A stretch of 64,000 nucleotides of DNA from Candidatus Methylomirabilota bacterium (GCA_035709005.1 DASTFB010000031.1:1-64000), one strand, 5' to 3'; counted from the first letter of the stretch, positions 8,613-17,794 are shown. Numbers and translations are program-made. Notes: generated by a model from the sequence alone, not told the origin.

Positions 8613-10298
8613 ATGATTCGGAGCGTTCTGGGCCTGCTACTCCTCTTGATCGTTTCCGCGAGCGCGGCGGCGCGCGACGTGGAGTCCCTCAAATCCGGGG
8701 AGGCCGAGTCCCTCAGGCCCTCGAACGAGGCGGCCGGCCGCGAAGACATCGTCGCGGCGATCGAGCGCTACACGCGGGCCATCGAGGACCGGGACCTGTC
8801 GGCCGACGAGCTGAGCGCGGCCTTCCGCAATCGCGCCGGGGTCTACCTCCGCAACGGGCAGCACGACCTGGCCATCCGCGACCTCGACGCCGCGATCCGC
8901 CTGAACCCCGGCGACCCCGGCGCCTTCAACAATCGGGGGCGCGCCTACAGCCTCCGCGGCGAATACGATCGCGCCATCGAGAACTACACGGAGGCCATCC
9001 GTCTCGACCCGAGCTTCGCCGAGGCGTACTACAATCGGGCCCTGGCCTACCGGCGCCTGGACGACCACGATCGGGCGATCCAGGACTACGACGTGGTGCT
9101 CCGGCTCAACCCCGACGACGCCAGCGCGCTGAGCAATCGTGGCAACGCCTACAGCGCCCGGAAGCAGTGGGATCCGGCGATCAAGGACTACACCGCCGCG
9201 CTCAAGCTGAAGCCGACTTTCGCCGACGCCTACTACAACCGGGGCGTAGCCTTTCGCCGGAAGGGCCAGGCCGACAAGGCTATCCAGGACTTCGACGCCG
9301 CGCTCCGGATCGACCCCAACGACGCCATGGCCCTCACCAACCGGGGCTTCGCCTACGGCCTCAAAGGCCAGCACGATCGGGCAATCCAGGACTATGACGC
9401 CGCCATCCGCCTCGACCCCGGTAACGCCGTGGCGTTCTACTATCGTGGCAACGCCTACCGCAAGAAGGGTGACAGCGACCGGGCGATCCAGGACTACGAC
9501 GCCGCCATCCGGCTCGACCGGAATTACGCCTCGGCTTACAACAACCGGGGCGTCGCTCATGGCAACCGCGGCGACCTGGACCGGGCGATCGCCGACTACG
9601 ACCTCGCCATCGGCCTCGATCCGACCAACGCCGTCTACCTGATCAACCGGGGACTGGCCCATAGCGGCAAGGGCGACTGGGACCGCGCGATCCCGGACTA
9701 CGATGCCGCCCTCGGCCTGAACCCGCACCAGGCCGATGCCTTCCTCGAGCGCGGTTTCGCCTACATGATGCAGGGCCAGTACGACCAGGCCATCGGCGAC
9801 TTCGATGCCGCGGTGGGCCTGGACGCCAAGGACGGCGCCAAGGTCTTCTCCCGTGGCCGCGTCCGCTTCTATCTCGGCCACTTCACCGCGGCCCAGCCCG
9901 ACCTGGCCAAGGCGGTGGAGCTGTCCCGCAACAACCCCTTCAACCCCCTCTGGCTCTATCTGGCGCGGGTGCGCAGCGGTCAAGACCCCGAGCCGGCCCG
10001 GAACGAGCTGGCGGCCCACGCCAAGCGGCTCAACCTCCCCCGCTGGCCCGCGCCTCTCTACGCGGTGTACCTCGGCAACGCCACCCCCGCCGCGGTCCTG
10101 GCCTCGGCGGCAGATGGTGACCCGAAGCGGCACCGGGAACAGCTCTGCCAGGCGTACTTCTATCTCGGTCAGTACGCGGTGGTCCGGGAAGACTGGCAGG
10201 GGGCCCTGCGGCTGTTCAAGAGCGCGGCGGCGACGTGCTCGCCGACCACCGGGGACTACGCGAGCGCGAGGGTCGAGCTGGAGCGCCTCACCCGCTGA
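8613..10298 (+). CDS. Exported TPR-repeat protein
   Basis: A 561-residue protein with a signal peptide (MIRSVLGLLLLLIVSASAAA). From about residue 50 to 430 it has about eleven consecutive 34-residue tetratricopeptide repeats built on A..NRG.AY...G..DRAI.DYD.AI.L.P. TPR solenoids bind peptides or partner proteins; here the site of action would be the periplasm. The C-terminal 130 residues are a looser helical region with YFYLGQYAVVREDWQGAL. ATG at 8613 is preferred because it starts the signal peptide and has GAGGT 9 bases upstream, although the frame is open from 8463. Near-identical repeats at DNA level could permit length variation. Confidence 0.88.
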   Translation: MIRSVLGLLLLLIVSASAAARDVESLKSGEAESLRPSNEAAGREDIVAAIERYTRAIEDRDLSADELSAAFRNRAGVYLRNGQHDLAIRDLDAAIRLNPGDPGAFNNRGRAYSLRGEYDRAIENYTEAIRLDPSFAEAYYNRALAYRRLDDHDRAIQDYDVVLRLNPDDASALSNRGNAYSARKQWDPAIKDYTAALKLKPTFADAYYNRGVAFRRKGQADKAIQDFDAALRIDPNDAMALTNRGFAYGLKGQHDRAIQDYDAAIRLDPGNAVAFYYRGNAYRKKGDSDRAIQDYDAAIRLDRNYASAYNNRGVAHGNRGDLDRAIADYDLAIGLDPTNAVYLINRGLAHSGKGDWDRAIPDYDAALGLNPHQADAFLERGFAYMMQGQYDQAIGDFDAAVGLDAKDGAKVFSRGRVRFYLGHFTAAQPDLAKAVELSRNNPFNPLWLYLARVRSGQDPEPARNELAAHAKRLNLPRWPAPLYAVYLGNATPAAVLASAADGDPKRHREQLCQAYFYLGQYAVVREDWQGALRLFKSAAATCSPTTGDYASARVELERLTR

Positions 10299-10307
10299 AG
10301 GCGGGGG

Positions 10308-10652
10308 CTAGGGAATCAGTCCCAGCGCCCGCGCCTCCTCTTCCGTATAGAGGCGGAGGGTGCCGCGTGCGGGCAGCCGGTCGATCAGGTTGTTGTCGAT
10401 GAGGAACTGGACCGCCGGGGTCCGGAAGGGCGGTTGCTCGGCGAAGAGGAAGCAGGGAATGTAGGCTCGGTCGGTTCGCCCCGCCATGATGCTGCAGCGC
10501 CAGTCGATGTCGGCCGGGTTGATGCCGCCCGGCTTGCGGCTGGCCTCGGCGATCTCCCCGTCCTGCGCAGAGGCGATAGAAGGGATCGCAACAAGGCAAA
10601 CCACGAGCCCCAGCGAAGCGACTCCAACCCCGACGAGCTGGCGGAGCTTCAT
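10308..10652 (-). CDS. Small secreted protein of unknown function
   Basis: A 114-residue protein with a signal peptide ending IASAQDG. The mature part has two cysteines (DWRCSIMAG, YIPCFLFAE), suggesting a periplasmic disulfide, and a C-terminal segment FLIDNNLIDRLPARGTLRLY. No family is recognised. It converges on the TPR gene, leaving only 9 bases between the stops. No Shine-Dalgarno precedes the ATG; a promoter-like element ends 8 bases upstream. Confidence 0.6.
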   Translation of the reverse strand: MKLRQLVGVGVASLGLVVCLVAIPSIASAQDGEIAEASRKPGGINPADIDWRCSIMAGRTDRAYIPCFLFAEQPPFRTPAVQFLIDNNLIDRLPARGTLRLYTEEEARALGLIP

Positions 10653-10660
10653 GCGCGGTC

Positions 10661-10689
10661 AACGTATGTCCGCCCCCCGTCGAAGTCAA
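10661..10689 (-). promoter_or_regulatory. Predicted promoter of the small secreted protein gene (leaderless type)
   Basis: TTGACT and TACGTT are separated by exactly 17 bases on the minus strand. TACGTT ends 8 bases before ATG 10652 and no Shine-Dalgarno lies between. Confidence 0.4.
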
Positions 10690-10844
10690 TGTGCAGCGAG
10701 ATATGTACGTTCGACACAGCCCCTGAGCGGAATCTCACCGGGAACGTGTAAGATGCCCCGACGATTTACAGGGGGGCTGCTGGACAGTCCGGCACCCGAA
10801 CCCTGATCCCGCCGGGCCTCACGGGCCGGCAATGGAGGAGCTCC

Positions 10845-11696
10845 ATGGCAGATACCATCCCCGATGTGCTGAGTCGCCGTGAGGTGCTGCGCGCCGGCGG
10901 TGTGGCCGCCGCCGGCTATTGCCTTGCCGCCGACCCGGTGCTCGCCCAGGCCATCAAGACCGACACGGCGGGGCTGCAGGCCGGCGATACCACGGTCAAG
11001 ATCGGGACCTACGAGATGCCCGTGTACTACGCGCAGCCGGCAGCCGGGCCGGCGGCTCCGATCGTCCTCGTGCTCTCCGAGATCTGGGGGGTCCACGAGT
11101 ACATCAAGGACACTAGCAGGCGCTTCGCCAAGGAGGGCTTCTGCGCGGTGGCGCCGGAGCTCTTCAAGCGGGAGGGCGGCGTCAGCCACCTGACGAATAC
11201 CCAGGAGATCATCAAGATCGTGCTGGCCGTGCCGCGCAAGCAGCTCCTCGAGGACTGCGCAGCGGCCGTGAACTGGGCGAAGACGCGACCGAACGTGGCC
11301 AAAGCAGTGGGCGTCACGGGCTGGTGCTGGGGCGGCTCCACCGTCTACCAGGTGGCCGCCACGAATCCCGACATCAAAGCGGCGGTGGCCTGGTACGGCC
11401 CGCCGGCCCGACCGTATGTAGACACGCCGAAGCCAGTGAGCGGCTTCGATCTCGTCAAGGACATCAAGGTGCCCTTTCTCGGGCTCTACGGGGAAAACGA
11501 CAAGAACCCGACACCCGAGGATGCCAGGAAGTTCGGCGAGCTTCTCAGGGGCCACAACCGCGATGTCGAGATCGTCGTCTACCCGGGCGCCGGCCACGCC
11601 TTCCACGCCGACTATCGGCCGTCGTACAATGCGGCGGCAGCCGCCGACGGCTGGAAGCGCTGCGTGGCGTTCTTCAAGAAGCACCTGAAGGCCTGA
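10845..11696 (+). CDS. Dienelactone hydrolase family protein, probably Tat-exported
   Basis: A 283-residue alpha/beta hydrolase of the dienelactone hydrolase (carboxymethylenebutenolidase) type. The Cys nucleophile is in GWCWGG (Cys161), the acid is probably in GENDKNPTPED, and the His is in PGAGHAFH, giving the Cys-Asp-His triad. The N-terminus has SRREVLR followed by a hydrophobic stretch AGGVAAAGYCLAA, which resembles a twin-arginine signal. The family ring-opens dienelactones in aromatic degradation, but many members act on other esters or lactones. GGAGGAG precedes the ATG. The MBL gene begins 13 bases after its stop, so the two likely form an operon. Confidence 0.9.
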   Translation: MADTIPDVLSRREVLRAGGVAAAGYCLAADPVLAQAIKTDTAGLQAGDTTVKIGTYEMPVYYAQPAAGPAAPIVLVLSEIWGVHEYIKDTSRRFAKEGFCAVAPELFKREGGVSHLTNTQEIIKIVLAVPRKQLLEDCAAAVNWAKTRPNVAKAVGVTGWCWGGSTVYQVAATNPDIKAAVAWYGPPARPYVDTPKPVSGFDLVKDIKVPFLGLYGENDKNPTPEDARKFGELLRGHNRDVEIVVYPGAGHAFHADYRPSYNAAAAADGWKRCVAFFKKHLKA

Positions 11697-11709
11697 GCCG
11701 AGGTAAAGC

Positions 11710-12465
11710 ATGTACGAGGTCTACGCGCTGAAATACGCCGAGCGGGACACCACCGCCTGCCAGTTCTTCTACCGGGAGGCCTCGCACGCGCCCATCACGC
11801 TGCACTACTTCGTCTGGCTGATCCTGGGCGGCCCCCAGCCAGTCCTCGTCGACACCGGGTTCCTGGAGGACGACGCGCGGGCGCGGGGCATCCGGAACTA
11901 CGTGAGCCCGGCCGCGGTGGTGGAGCGGGCCGGGCTCAAGGCGGCCGACGTGCCCATCGCCCTCATCACTCACCTGCACTACGACCACTGGGCCGGCCAC
12001 AGCCTGTTCCCCAACGCGGAGTTCTGGATCCAGCGGGAGGAGGTGGCGTTCTGGACGGGGCCGTTCGGCCGTGAGGCGGCCTTTCGCTCGTCCGCCAACG
12101 TCGATGCCCTGAGCCGCCTGGTGACCCTCAACTACGCCAACCGCGTCCGCATCATCGACGGCGACCGCACCGTGGCCCCCGGCATCACCCTGCACCGCGT
12201 CGGCGGGCACACGGCCGGGCTGCAGATCGTCTCGGTCGAAACGGCGCGCGGCCCGGTCGTCCTCACCTCCGACGCCTCGCACTTCTACCGCAATGTCGAG
12301 ACGCGCCAGCCCGTCCAGATCATCACGAGCCTGCCCGAGATGCTGACTGCCTTCGAGACGATCCACACGCTGGCCGGTCCCCAGCGGCTGATCGTCGCCG
12401 GTCACGACCCCGAGGTCGCCGACCGTTTCAAAGCCGTGGAGCCGGGGATCATCAAGATCGCGTGA
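11710..12465 (+). CDS. N-acyl homoserine lactonase-like MBL-fold hydrolase
   Basis: A 251-residue metallo-beta-lactamase-fold enzyme. The zinc motif HLHYDH is at residues 88-93 and continues as WAGH. Later ligands are the His in GGHTAG, the Asp in LTSDASHFY and the His in VAGHDPEV. The order and length fit the AttM/AiiB lactonase branch, which opens lactone rings, but quorum-signal activity cannot be claimed. No signal peptide, so cytoplasmic. Just downstream of a dienelactone hydrolase, suggesting a shared role in lactone or ester breakdown. GAGGTAAAG precedes the ATG. Confidence 0.85.
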   Translation: MYEVYALKYAERDTTACQFFYREASHAPITLHYFVWLILGGPQPVLVDTGFLEDDARARGIRNYVSPAAVVERAGLKAADVPIALITHLHYDHWAGHSLFPNAEFWIQREEVAFWTGPFGREAAFRSSANVDALSRLVTLNYANRVRIIDGDRTVAPGITLHRVGGHTAGLQIVSVETARGPVVLTSDASHFYRNVETRQPVQIITSLPEMLTAFETIHTLAGPQRLIVAGHDPEVADRFKAVEPGIIKIA

Positions 12466-12528
12466 CCCTGGACGTCGGCCGACACCGCGGCAGCGGCCGT
12501 GGTGTACAGTGAGGCGGGAGGTGCGCCG

Positions 12529-13389
12529 ATGACGGATTCCAGGGTGACGGTGGGGCTGCTGCATCCGGGGGAGATGGGCTCGACGGTGGGCGCCACGGTC
12601 GTGGCGTCAGGCGCGCGCGTCGTGTGGGCGTCCGAGGGCCGCAGCCTGGCCACGCAGGCCCGCGCCCGGGAGACGGGGCTCGAGGACGTGCGCACACTGT
12701 CGGCCCTCGTGCAAGCCAGCCAGGTCATCCTCTCGGTCGTGCCCCCGCACGGCGCGCTCGACCTCGCTAACGCCGTCGCGGCCCTGGGGTTCCGTGGCCG
12801 CTACGTGGACGCCAACGCCGTTGCCCCCGAGACGACGCGCCAGATCGGCCGTGTCGTCGAGGCCGCCGGCGCCCGCTTCGTGGACGGCGGGATCATCGGC
12901 CCCGCCGCACGCCGGCGCGGCACGACGCGGATCTACCTGTCCGGACCGGCCGCCCCGGAGATCGCCGGGCTGTTCGCCGCCGGCCCGCTGGACGCCATCG
13001 CCCTGGACGCACCGGCCGGCGCGGCCTCGGCGGTGAAGGTAGCATACGCGGGGTGGAACAAGGGCAGCCAGGCGCTGCTGGCCGCCATTCGCGCGTTCGC
13101 CGTCGCCGAAGGCGTCGACGCGGCGGTGCTGGCCGAGTGGAAGATTTCCAAGCCCGAGGTCCCGGGGCTCTCCGAGCGGGCCTTCAGCGACAACGCCCGC
13201 AAGGCCTGGCGCTTCGTCGGGGAGATGGACGAGATCGCGGCAGCGTTGGCCCGCGTCGGTCTGCCGGCCGGCTTCCATCAGGCGGCGCACGAGATCTACC
13301 AGCGGCTGGCCATATATAAGGATACGCAGAGCCCGCCCCCGGCCGAGGAGGCCGCCGCCCGTCTCTTGCAGTCACGCCCGGCCTCCTGA
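12529..13389 (+). CDS. NAD(P)-dependent dehydrogenase with DUF1932-like C-terminus
   Basis: A 286-residue protein of the beta-hydroxyacid dehydrogenase superfamily. It has an N-terminal Rossmann domain (VGLLHPGEMGSTVG) and the substrate-side motif VDGGIIGPAARRRGTTR. The C-terminal helical domain includes SAVKVAYAGWNKGSQALLAA and fits DUF1932, seen in phosphogluconate-dehydrogenase-like proteins. It probably oxidises a 3-hydroxy acid. ATG at 12529 follows GGGAGG; the earlier in-frame start at 12499 has no ribosome site. It follows the MBL gene by 63 bases on the same strand. Confidence 0.85.
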   Translation: MTDSRVTVGLLHPGEMGSTVGATVVASGARVVWASEGRSLATQARARETGLEDVRTLSALVQASQVILSVVPPHGALDLANAVAALGFRGRYVDANAVAPETTRQIGRVVEAAGARFVDGGIIGPAARRRGTTRIYLSGPAAPEIAGLFAAGPLDAIALDAPAGAASAVKVAYAGWNKGSQALLAAIRAFAVAEGVDAAVLAEWKISKPEVPGLSERAFSDNARKAWRFVGEMDEIAAALARVGLPAGFHQAAHEIYQRLAIYKDTQSPPPAEEAAARLLQSRPAS

Positions 13390-13420
13390 GCGCGGCCAGC
13401 CAGCGCTGATCGCGCGTCTG

Positions 13421-14242
13421 TCACGCCCGCCGGAACGCCATTGGCGGCGGGCTCTCGTAGACGACCCGCCGTCCGCGCGGGTGCACGAAGCCCAAACGTG
13501 AGGCGTGCAGGCACAGCCGCCCGAGCGGGTCGCGCCCGCTTCCGTACGCACGGTCGCCGACGATGGGGTGCCCGCGCTCGGCCAGCTGAACGCGGATCTG
13601 ACCTCGCCGCCCGGTCACCAGCGTGAGCTCGAGCAGGGTCGCGTCGCGGTAGCGGGCCAGGACACGAAAGCGGCTGATCGCCTCGGTGCCCCCGGAGCTC
13701 CCGCGGACCGAGCGCACACGCAGGCTCCGGTTCTCGCGGAGGCGCGATCGCAGCTCGCCCGCGCCCTCCCGCACGACGCCCTCCACCCGCGCCACGTAGA
13801 TCCGCTCCGCCGTCCGCGCCTGGAACTGGGCCTGAAGCGCCCGCTTGGCCGCCGGAATGCGGGCGAAGACCAGCAGGCCGGACGTCTCCCGGTCGAGCCG
13901 GTGGACGACGAAGATGCGCCCCTGCCCCTGCGCCTGGACCCAATCGCGGAGCAGACGGTAGGCGGTGCGCTCCCGCTCGGTGTCGGTGGCGATCGTCAGC
14001 AGCCCGGCCGGCTTGTCGACGACGATCAGATCCGCGTCGTCGTGGACCAGCCGCAGCGGTGGCGGAAAGGCCGCGACCGGCCGGGCCAGCTCGACGCGAT
14101 CGCCGGGCGCGACGCCGACATCACCGCGACGGACCACGACGCCGTTGACACGGACCCGGCCGCCGAGGAGCCACTGCTTGAGTCGGCGCCCGGAGACCTC
14201 CGGGTACAGCGCGCGAAGCCGGTCCCGCAGCGCGGCCGGCAC
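13421..14242 (-). CDS. RluA-family RNA pseudouridine synthase
   Basis: A 273-residue enzyme converting uridine to pseudouridine in rRNA or tRNA. An N-terminal S4 RNA-binding domain (about residues 15-55, with RLKQWLLGGRVRVNG) precedes the catalytic domain. The signature HRLDRE at 114-119 contains the catalytic Asp117, followed by TSGLLVFA. Later RluA features include GRRGQIRVQLAERGHPIVGD and RLCLHASRLGF. The target base cannot be assigned between RluA, RluC and RluD-type enzymes. GTG start at 14242. It converges on the dehydrogenase gene and is an isolated housekeeping gene among catabolic neighbours. Confidence 0.9.
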   Translation of the reverse strand: MPAALRDRLRALYPEVSGRRLKQWLLGGRVRVNGVVVRRGDVGVAPGDRVELARPVAAFPPPLRLVHDDADLIVVDKPAGLLTIATDTERERTAYRLLRDWVQAQGQGRIFVVHRLDRETSGLLVFARIPAAKRALQAQFQARTAERIYVARVEGVVREGAGELRSRLRENRSLRVRSVRGSSGGTEAISRFRVLARYRDATLLELTLVTGRRGQIRVQLAERGHPIVGDRAYGSGRDPLGRLCLHASRLGFVHPRGRRVVYESPPPMAFRRA

Positions 14243-14263
14243 CGGTGGCCCTCGGCGCCGCGA

Positions 14264-15361
14264 TCAGCCGGAGACGGCGAACCGGGCCAGCGCCGCCTTA
14301 TCGAACCGGAGCCCCAGCCCCGGCCGGTCGGGCACGAGGAGCTCCCCCTTGTCGAGGACCGGCCCCTCCTCGAACAGCCGCAGCGCCCAGGGCATGTACT
14401 CCACGGTGAGGCCGTTGCGGATGCCGGCCACCAGGTGCACGTGGATCTCGGGCAGGAGGTGGCTCACCACGGGAAGGTTGAAGGCCTCGGCCATCCCGGC
14501 CACCTTGAGCCACTGCGTGATGCCACCCACACGCAGCACGTCGATCATCACGATGTCGACCGAGCGCGCCTCCAGCATGTGCCGGAACGGGGTGACGCCG
14601 TACACGTACTCGCCGCCGGCCACGGGGGTGGAGAGCGCCCGGGTCACCCGCGCGAGCCCGGCATAATCGTCGTGCGTCGTCACGTCCTCCAGCCAGAAGA
14701 GGCGGACGTCCTCCAGCCGCCTGCCGATATCGATGGCCTGATGCACGCTCCAGCGCTGGTTGATGTCGCACATGAGGTCGATGCCGGGCCCGATGCTCTC
14801 CCGGACGATCCGCGCGCGCTCCACCTCGCGCTCGGGACTGGTGTCGCCGGGCAGCGCCAGCTGCATCTTCATCTGGCGGAATCCCCGCTTGACGAGGCGC
14901 GGCCCCGCCTGGGCCGCCTGCTCCGGCGCGAGATGGCGCATGAGGGCGCCGCTAGCGTACGTCGGGACGCGGTCGCGGAGGCCGCCGACCAGCCTGGCCA
15001 CGGGCTGGTTGTACACCTTGCCCTTGATGTCCCACAGCGCGATGTCGATCGCGGCCAGGGCCAGCGTGAAGATTCCGCCGGGACCGGACATGCCGGCCGC
15101 CGCCCGCAGCCGATCGACGATGGCCTCGTTCCGCAGTGGGTCCTCGCCCACGATCAGCGCACCCAGCGCATCGACCGCGGTCTTGAGCGCGCCGGTGAGC
15201 GCGCCGCCGAAGAACGTGACCCCGATACCTTCGAGCCCGTCGTCCGTTCCGATGGTCAGGGCGACGAAGTCCCGCGTGGCGCCGGGGACCGCCGGCCCGT
15301 CGGCCAGCGGCTCGTCAGCCGGCAGCCGGAGAAGCTGCGAGTGAATACGCGAGATCTTCAT
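14264..15361 (-). CDS. Mandelate racemase/muconate lactonizing enzyme family protein
   Basis: A 365-residue enolase-superfamily enzyme. These abstract a proton alpha to a carboxylate and act as racemases, cycloisomerases or acid-sugar dehydratases. Visible elements are the lid domain, FRQMKMQLALPG (catalytic Lys region), metal ligands in LMCDINQRW, FWLEDVTTHDD and VAGGEYVYG, and the distal IDVLRVGGITQWLKVA and VVSHLLPEIHVHL. ATG at 15361 follows AGGAGAG. The frame is open 30 bases further upstream without a ribosome site. The substrate is not predictable. It lies just ahead of the pseudouridine synthase but is probably functionally tied to the sugar/acid catabolic genes nearby. Confidence 0.88.
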   Translation of the reverse strand: MKISRIHSQLLRLPADEPLADGPAVPGATRDFVALTIGTDDGLEGIGVTFFGGALTGALKTAVDALGALIVGEDPLRNEAIVDRLRAAAGMSGPGGIFTLALAAIDIALWDIKGKVYNQPVARLVGGLRDRVPTYASGALMRHLAPEQAAQAGPRLVKRGFRQMKMQLALPGDTSPEREVERARIVRESIGPGIDLMCDINQRWSVHQAIDIGRRLEDVRLFWLEDVTTHDDYAGLARVTRALSTPVAGGEYVYGVTPFRHMLEARSVDIVMIDVLRVGGITQWLKVAGMAEAFNLPVVSHLLPEIHVHLVAGIRNGLTVEYMPWALRLFEEGPVLDKGELLVPDRPGLGLRFDKAALARFAVSG

Positions 15362-15378
15362 GCCGTTGTCTCTCCTAA

Positions 15379-15409
15379 CTGGAGGGGGCACGAGACGCGC
15401 CCCCTCCAG
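15379..15409. repeat. Hairpin with repeated 14-base word
   Basis: A perfect 11-bp stem (CTGGAGGGGGC and its complement) with a 9-base loop. Its right-arm word CGCCCCCTCCAGAC at 15398-15411 recurs at 15442-15455. It lies in the control region between divergent genes, so it is not a simple 3'-end terminator. Confidence 0.5.
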
Positions 15410-15534
15410 ACCTCCCCGTTCGCGCGAGGCGCGACCACGGTCGCCCCCTCCAGACGTCCTCCACTGCAGGATTCCCCCCGCGAGAGGCCAGAGTACGCGA
15501 TAATGCGCCCTGTCCGCCAGACCAGGAGGGCCAT

Positions 15535-16587
15535 ATGCCCAAGAAGCTCCTGTTCGTCGGCGCCGGGGCCATCGGAAGCTACCTCGGCGCCTTCCTCACT
15601 CGCGCCGGCCACGACGTCACCCTGATCGATCCCTGGGCCGAGCAGGTCGAGACCATCCGCCAGCGCGGCATCTCGGTCACCGGACCCCACGACCCCTTCG
15701 AGGCCCGGCCCAAGGCCGTGCACCTGAACGAGGCGGCCCGGCTGCCCCGGGATTTCGACATGGCCTTCGTGGCCATGAAGGTCTACGACACGGCGTGGGC
15801 GACCCAGCTGGCCTTGCGGCATCTGGGCCCCAATGGCTTCGTCGTCGCGTCGCAGAACTGCTGGCCCGACCCGATCGTCGCCAGCGTGGCCGGCGCCGGG
15901 CGCGCGGTGGGGCTCGTCATGTCGAAGATCGGCGTGGCCTTGTGGAAGCCGGGCCAGGTCGAGCGCGGCATGGAGAAAGGCCAGGGCCGCGGCCACGACG
16001 TCTTCCGGGTCGGCGAGCACGACGGCCGCGTGACCCCCCGGGCCAGCGAGCTTGCCGAGATGCTCTCGGTGATCGACGGCGCCCAGGTCACCGACAACCT
16101 CTGGGGGGAACGGTGGTCGAAGCTCTGCGCCAACGCCATGGGCAACCCCGTGCAGGCCATGTCGGGGCTGGGCTCGCTGGAGATCGCCTCCAGCGAGGTG
16201 GGGCGCTCGATCACCATCCATCTGGGCGCCGAGTCGGCGCGGGTGGGGCTGGCCCACGGCTATCGCGTGCCGAAGTTCAACGGCGCCCCTGCCGAGCAAT
16301 GGGCGGCCGCTGACCAGCGCGAGACCTGGGAAGCGCTCGATACCATGCTGACGCCGACGTCGAGCAGCCCGCGCAACTGGCGCGCCTCGATGGCGCAGGA
16401 TGTTGCGAAGGGACGCCCGACCGAGATCGATCTGATGAACGGTCACGTCGTCGCCCAGGGCCATGCCAAGGGCGTGCCGACAGCCGTGTCGGCGGCCGTG
16501 GTCGAGATGGTCCACGAGATCGAGCGGGGCGTCCGCAAGCCCGCCCCCGAGAACATCGGCCTGACGCTGCAGCGCGCCGGCCGATAG
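15535..16587 (+). CDS. Ketopantoate reductase-like (PanE/ApbA family) oxidoreductase
   Basis: A 350-residue NADP-dependent reductase. The Rossmann motif GAGAIG is at residues 9-14. The catalytic Lys is probably the one in VAMKVYDTAW, and the C-terminal domain has SKLCANAMGNPVQAMSG and EIDLMNGHVVAQGHAKGVPT, the expected PanE/ApbA pattern. The enzyme of pantothenate synthesis is about 300 residues. This longer form, away from panB or panC and beside an amidohydrolase, more likely reduces another 2-keto acid. CAGGAGGG precedes the ATG and a GATAAT element lies about 30 bases upstream. Confidence 0.85.
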   Translation: MPKKLLFVGAGAIGSYLGAFLTRAGHDVTLIDPWAEQVETIRQRGISVTGPHDPFEARPKAVHLNEAARLPRDFDMAFVAMKVYDTAWATQLALRHLGPNGFVVASQNCWPDPIVASVAGAGRAVGLVMSKIGVALWKPGQVERGMEKGQGRGHDVFRVGEHDGRVTPRASELAEMLSVIDGAQVTDNLWGERWSKLCANAMGNPVQAMSGLGSLEIASSEVGRSITIHLGAESARVGLAHGYRVPKFNGAPAEQWAAADQRETWEALDTMLTPTSSSPRNWRASMAQDVAKGRPTEIDLMNGHVVAQGHAKGVPTAVSAAVVEMVHEIERGVRKPAPENIGLTLQRAGR

Positions 16588-16623
16588 GGGGCGTTCAAGT
16601 GACTTCACTGCCGGGAGCGTGAC

Positions 16624-17766
16624 ATGCACTACACACGGATCTCCGCCGACTGCCACATCGATTTGCCCATGCTGCCGACGGACCTCTTCGCCAGGAACGC
16701 CTCGGCCGCGATGCGGGACCGCATGCCCTACGTCACCGAGGGTCCGGACGGCCCCTACTGGACCGCCAAGAACGGCGCGTCGTTCGGGCTGGTCTGCGGC
16801 GTGGGGCCGTCGGGACAGAAGCACGTGCCCGGCCAGAACTACCGGGTCGACGTGATGGCCGCCACGGGGCTCTATGAGGACGGCAAGAAGGGCATCCTGC
16901 GCCCGACGGACCCTGTGCTGCGAGCCCGGGACATGGATCGCGACGGGGTGCAGGCAGAAGTCATCTACGGCATCCTGGGGGCGGCCACCCGGCTCAACGA
17001 CCACGAAGCCGCCGCCGAGATGTTCCGCATCTACAACGACTGGCTCGCCGACTTCTGCCGCGTCAACCCGGACCGTGAGATCGGCCTGGCCTGCCTGCCC
17101 TACGGCGACATCGATGCCGCCGTCGAGGAGCTTCACCGCGTGGCCCGGCTGGGGCTGCGCGGGGTCGAGCTCTCCTGCTCCTGGGACATGGAGCCCATGT
17201 GGCATCCGGTGTGGGAGCCGTTCTGGAAGGCCGTCAACGACGTGAACCTGCCGCTGCACTTCCACACCTTTCCCTCGGTCCCCCCGGGGAAGTTCGATCA
17301 GCAGAAGGGCCTCACCCGCCGGGCGGCCTTCTTCACGGGCGTCTCCGCCTTCCAGATGAACCTCATCAACATCATCGCCGCCGTCATCGGCGCCGCCGTG
17401 CTCGAGCGCTATCCCAACCTCCGCATCGCGTTCGGGGAGAGCGGCATCGGGTGGCTGCCCTACGCGCTCGACCGCATGGACTTCGAGTGGGAGGACCGCT
17501 TCCGCGATCTCGGGCTGACCATGAAGCCCAGCGACTACTGGCGGCGGCAGTGCAAGGCCACCTTCCAGTTCGATCGGATCGGCACCAAGCTGATCGAGGA
17601 TATCGGCGTGGAGACGCTCATGTGGGGCTCGGACTATCCGCACCCCGACGGCATCTGGCCGGAGTCCTCCAAGTACATCGAGGAGCAGTTCGGCCACCTG
17701 CCCGCCGACGTCATCCGCAAGATCACCTGCGAGAACGCGGGGCGCTTCTACGGCCTGATCCGCTGA
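16624..17766 (+). CDS. Amidohydrolase-family metal-dependent hydrolase
   Basis: A 380-residue TIM-barrel protein of the Amidohydro_2 group, which includes decarboxylases and lactonases such as ACMSD. Features are the N-terminal SADCHIDLPM (a D-x-H variant of the H-x-H motif), LHFHTFPS, LRIAFGESGIGWLPYALDR and the C-terminal GSDYPHPDGIWPES with the metal-binding Asp. Substrate unknown. The ATG follows GGGAG. It starts 36 bases after the PanE-like gene on the same strand, so the two may act in one pathway. Confidence 0.88.
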   Translation: MHYTRISADCHIDLPMLPTDLFARNASAAMRDRMPYVTEGPDGPYWTAKNGASFGLVCGVGPSGQKHVPGQNYRVDVMAATGLYEDGKKGILRPTDPVLRARDMDRDGVQAEVIYGILGAATRLNDHEAAAEMFRIYNDWLADFCRVNPDREIGLACLPYGDIDAAVEELHRVARLGLRGVELSCSWDMEPMWHPVWEPFWKAVNDVNLPLHFHTFPSVPPGKFDQQKGLTRRAAFFTGVSAFQMNLINIIAAVIGAAVLERYPNLRIAFGESGIGWLPYALDRMDFEWEDRFRDLGLTMKPSDYWRRQCKATFQFDRIGTKLIEDIGVETLMWGSDYPHPDGIWPESSKYIEEQFGHLPADVIRKITCENAGRFYGLIR

Positions 17767-17769
17767 TGG

Positions 17770-17789
17770 AGGGGGGCTCGCGCCCCCCT
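17770..17789. terminator. Terminator hairpin between convergent genes
   Basis: An 8-bp perfect G6/C6 stem with loop TCGC lies directly after the amidohydrolase stop and ahead of the convergent DUF481 gene's stop. It could serve both strands. No T run. Confidence 0.5.
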
Positions 17790-17794
17790 TCGAC

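Noticed and set aside
8700-9900. Regular DNA-level periodicity that might look like a repeat array
   Set aside because: The period is about 102 bp and in frame; it encodes 34-residue TPR motifs, so it is protein repetition and not a CRISPR array.
11710-12465. Calling the MBL gene a quorum-quenching lactonase
   Set aside because: HxHxDH and length fit the AttM/AiiB branch, but the motif is common to many MBL hydrolases and no quorum-sensing genes are present.
13505-15625. 706-codon open frame on the plus strand
   Set aside because: It lies antisense to the RluA-type gene and the enolase-superfamily gene, both with clear motifs; its translation is Arg/Pro/His-rich with no family resemblance, a GC-rich shadow.
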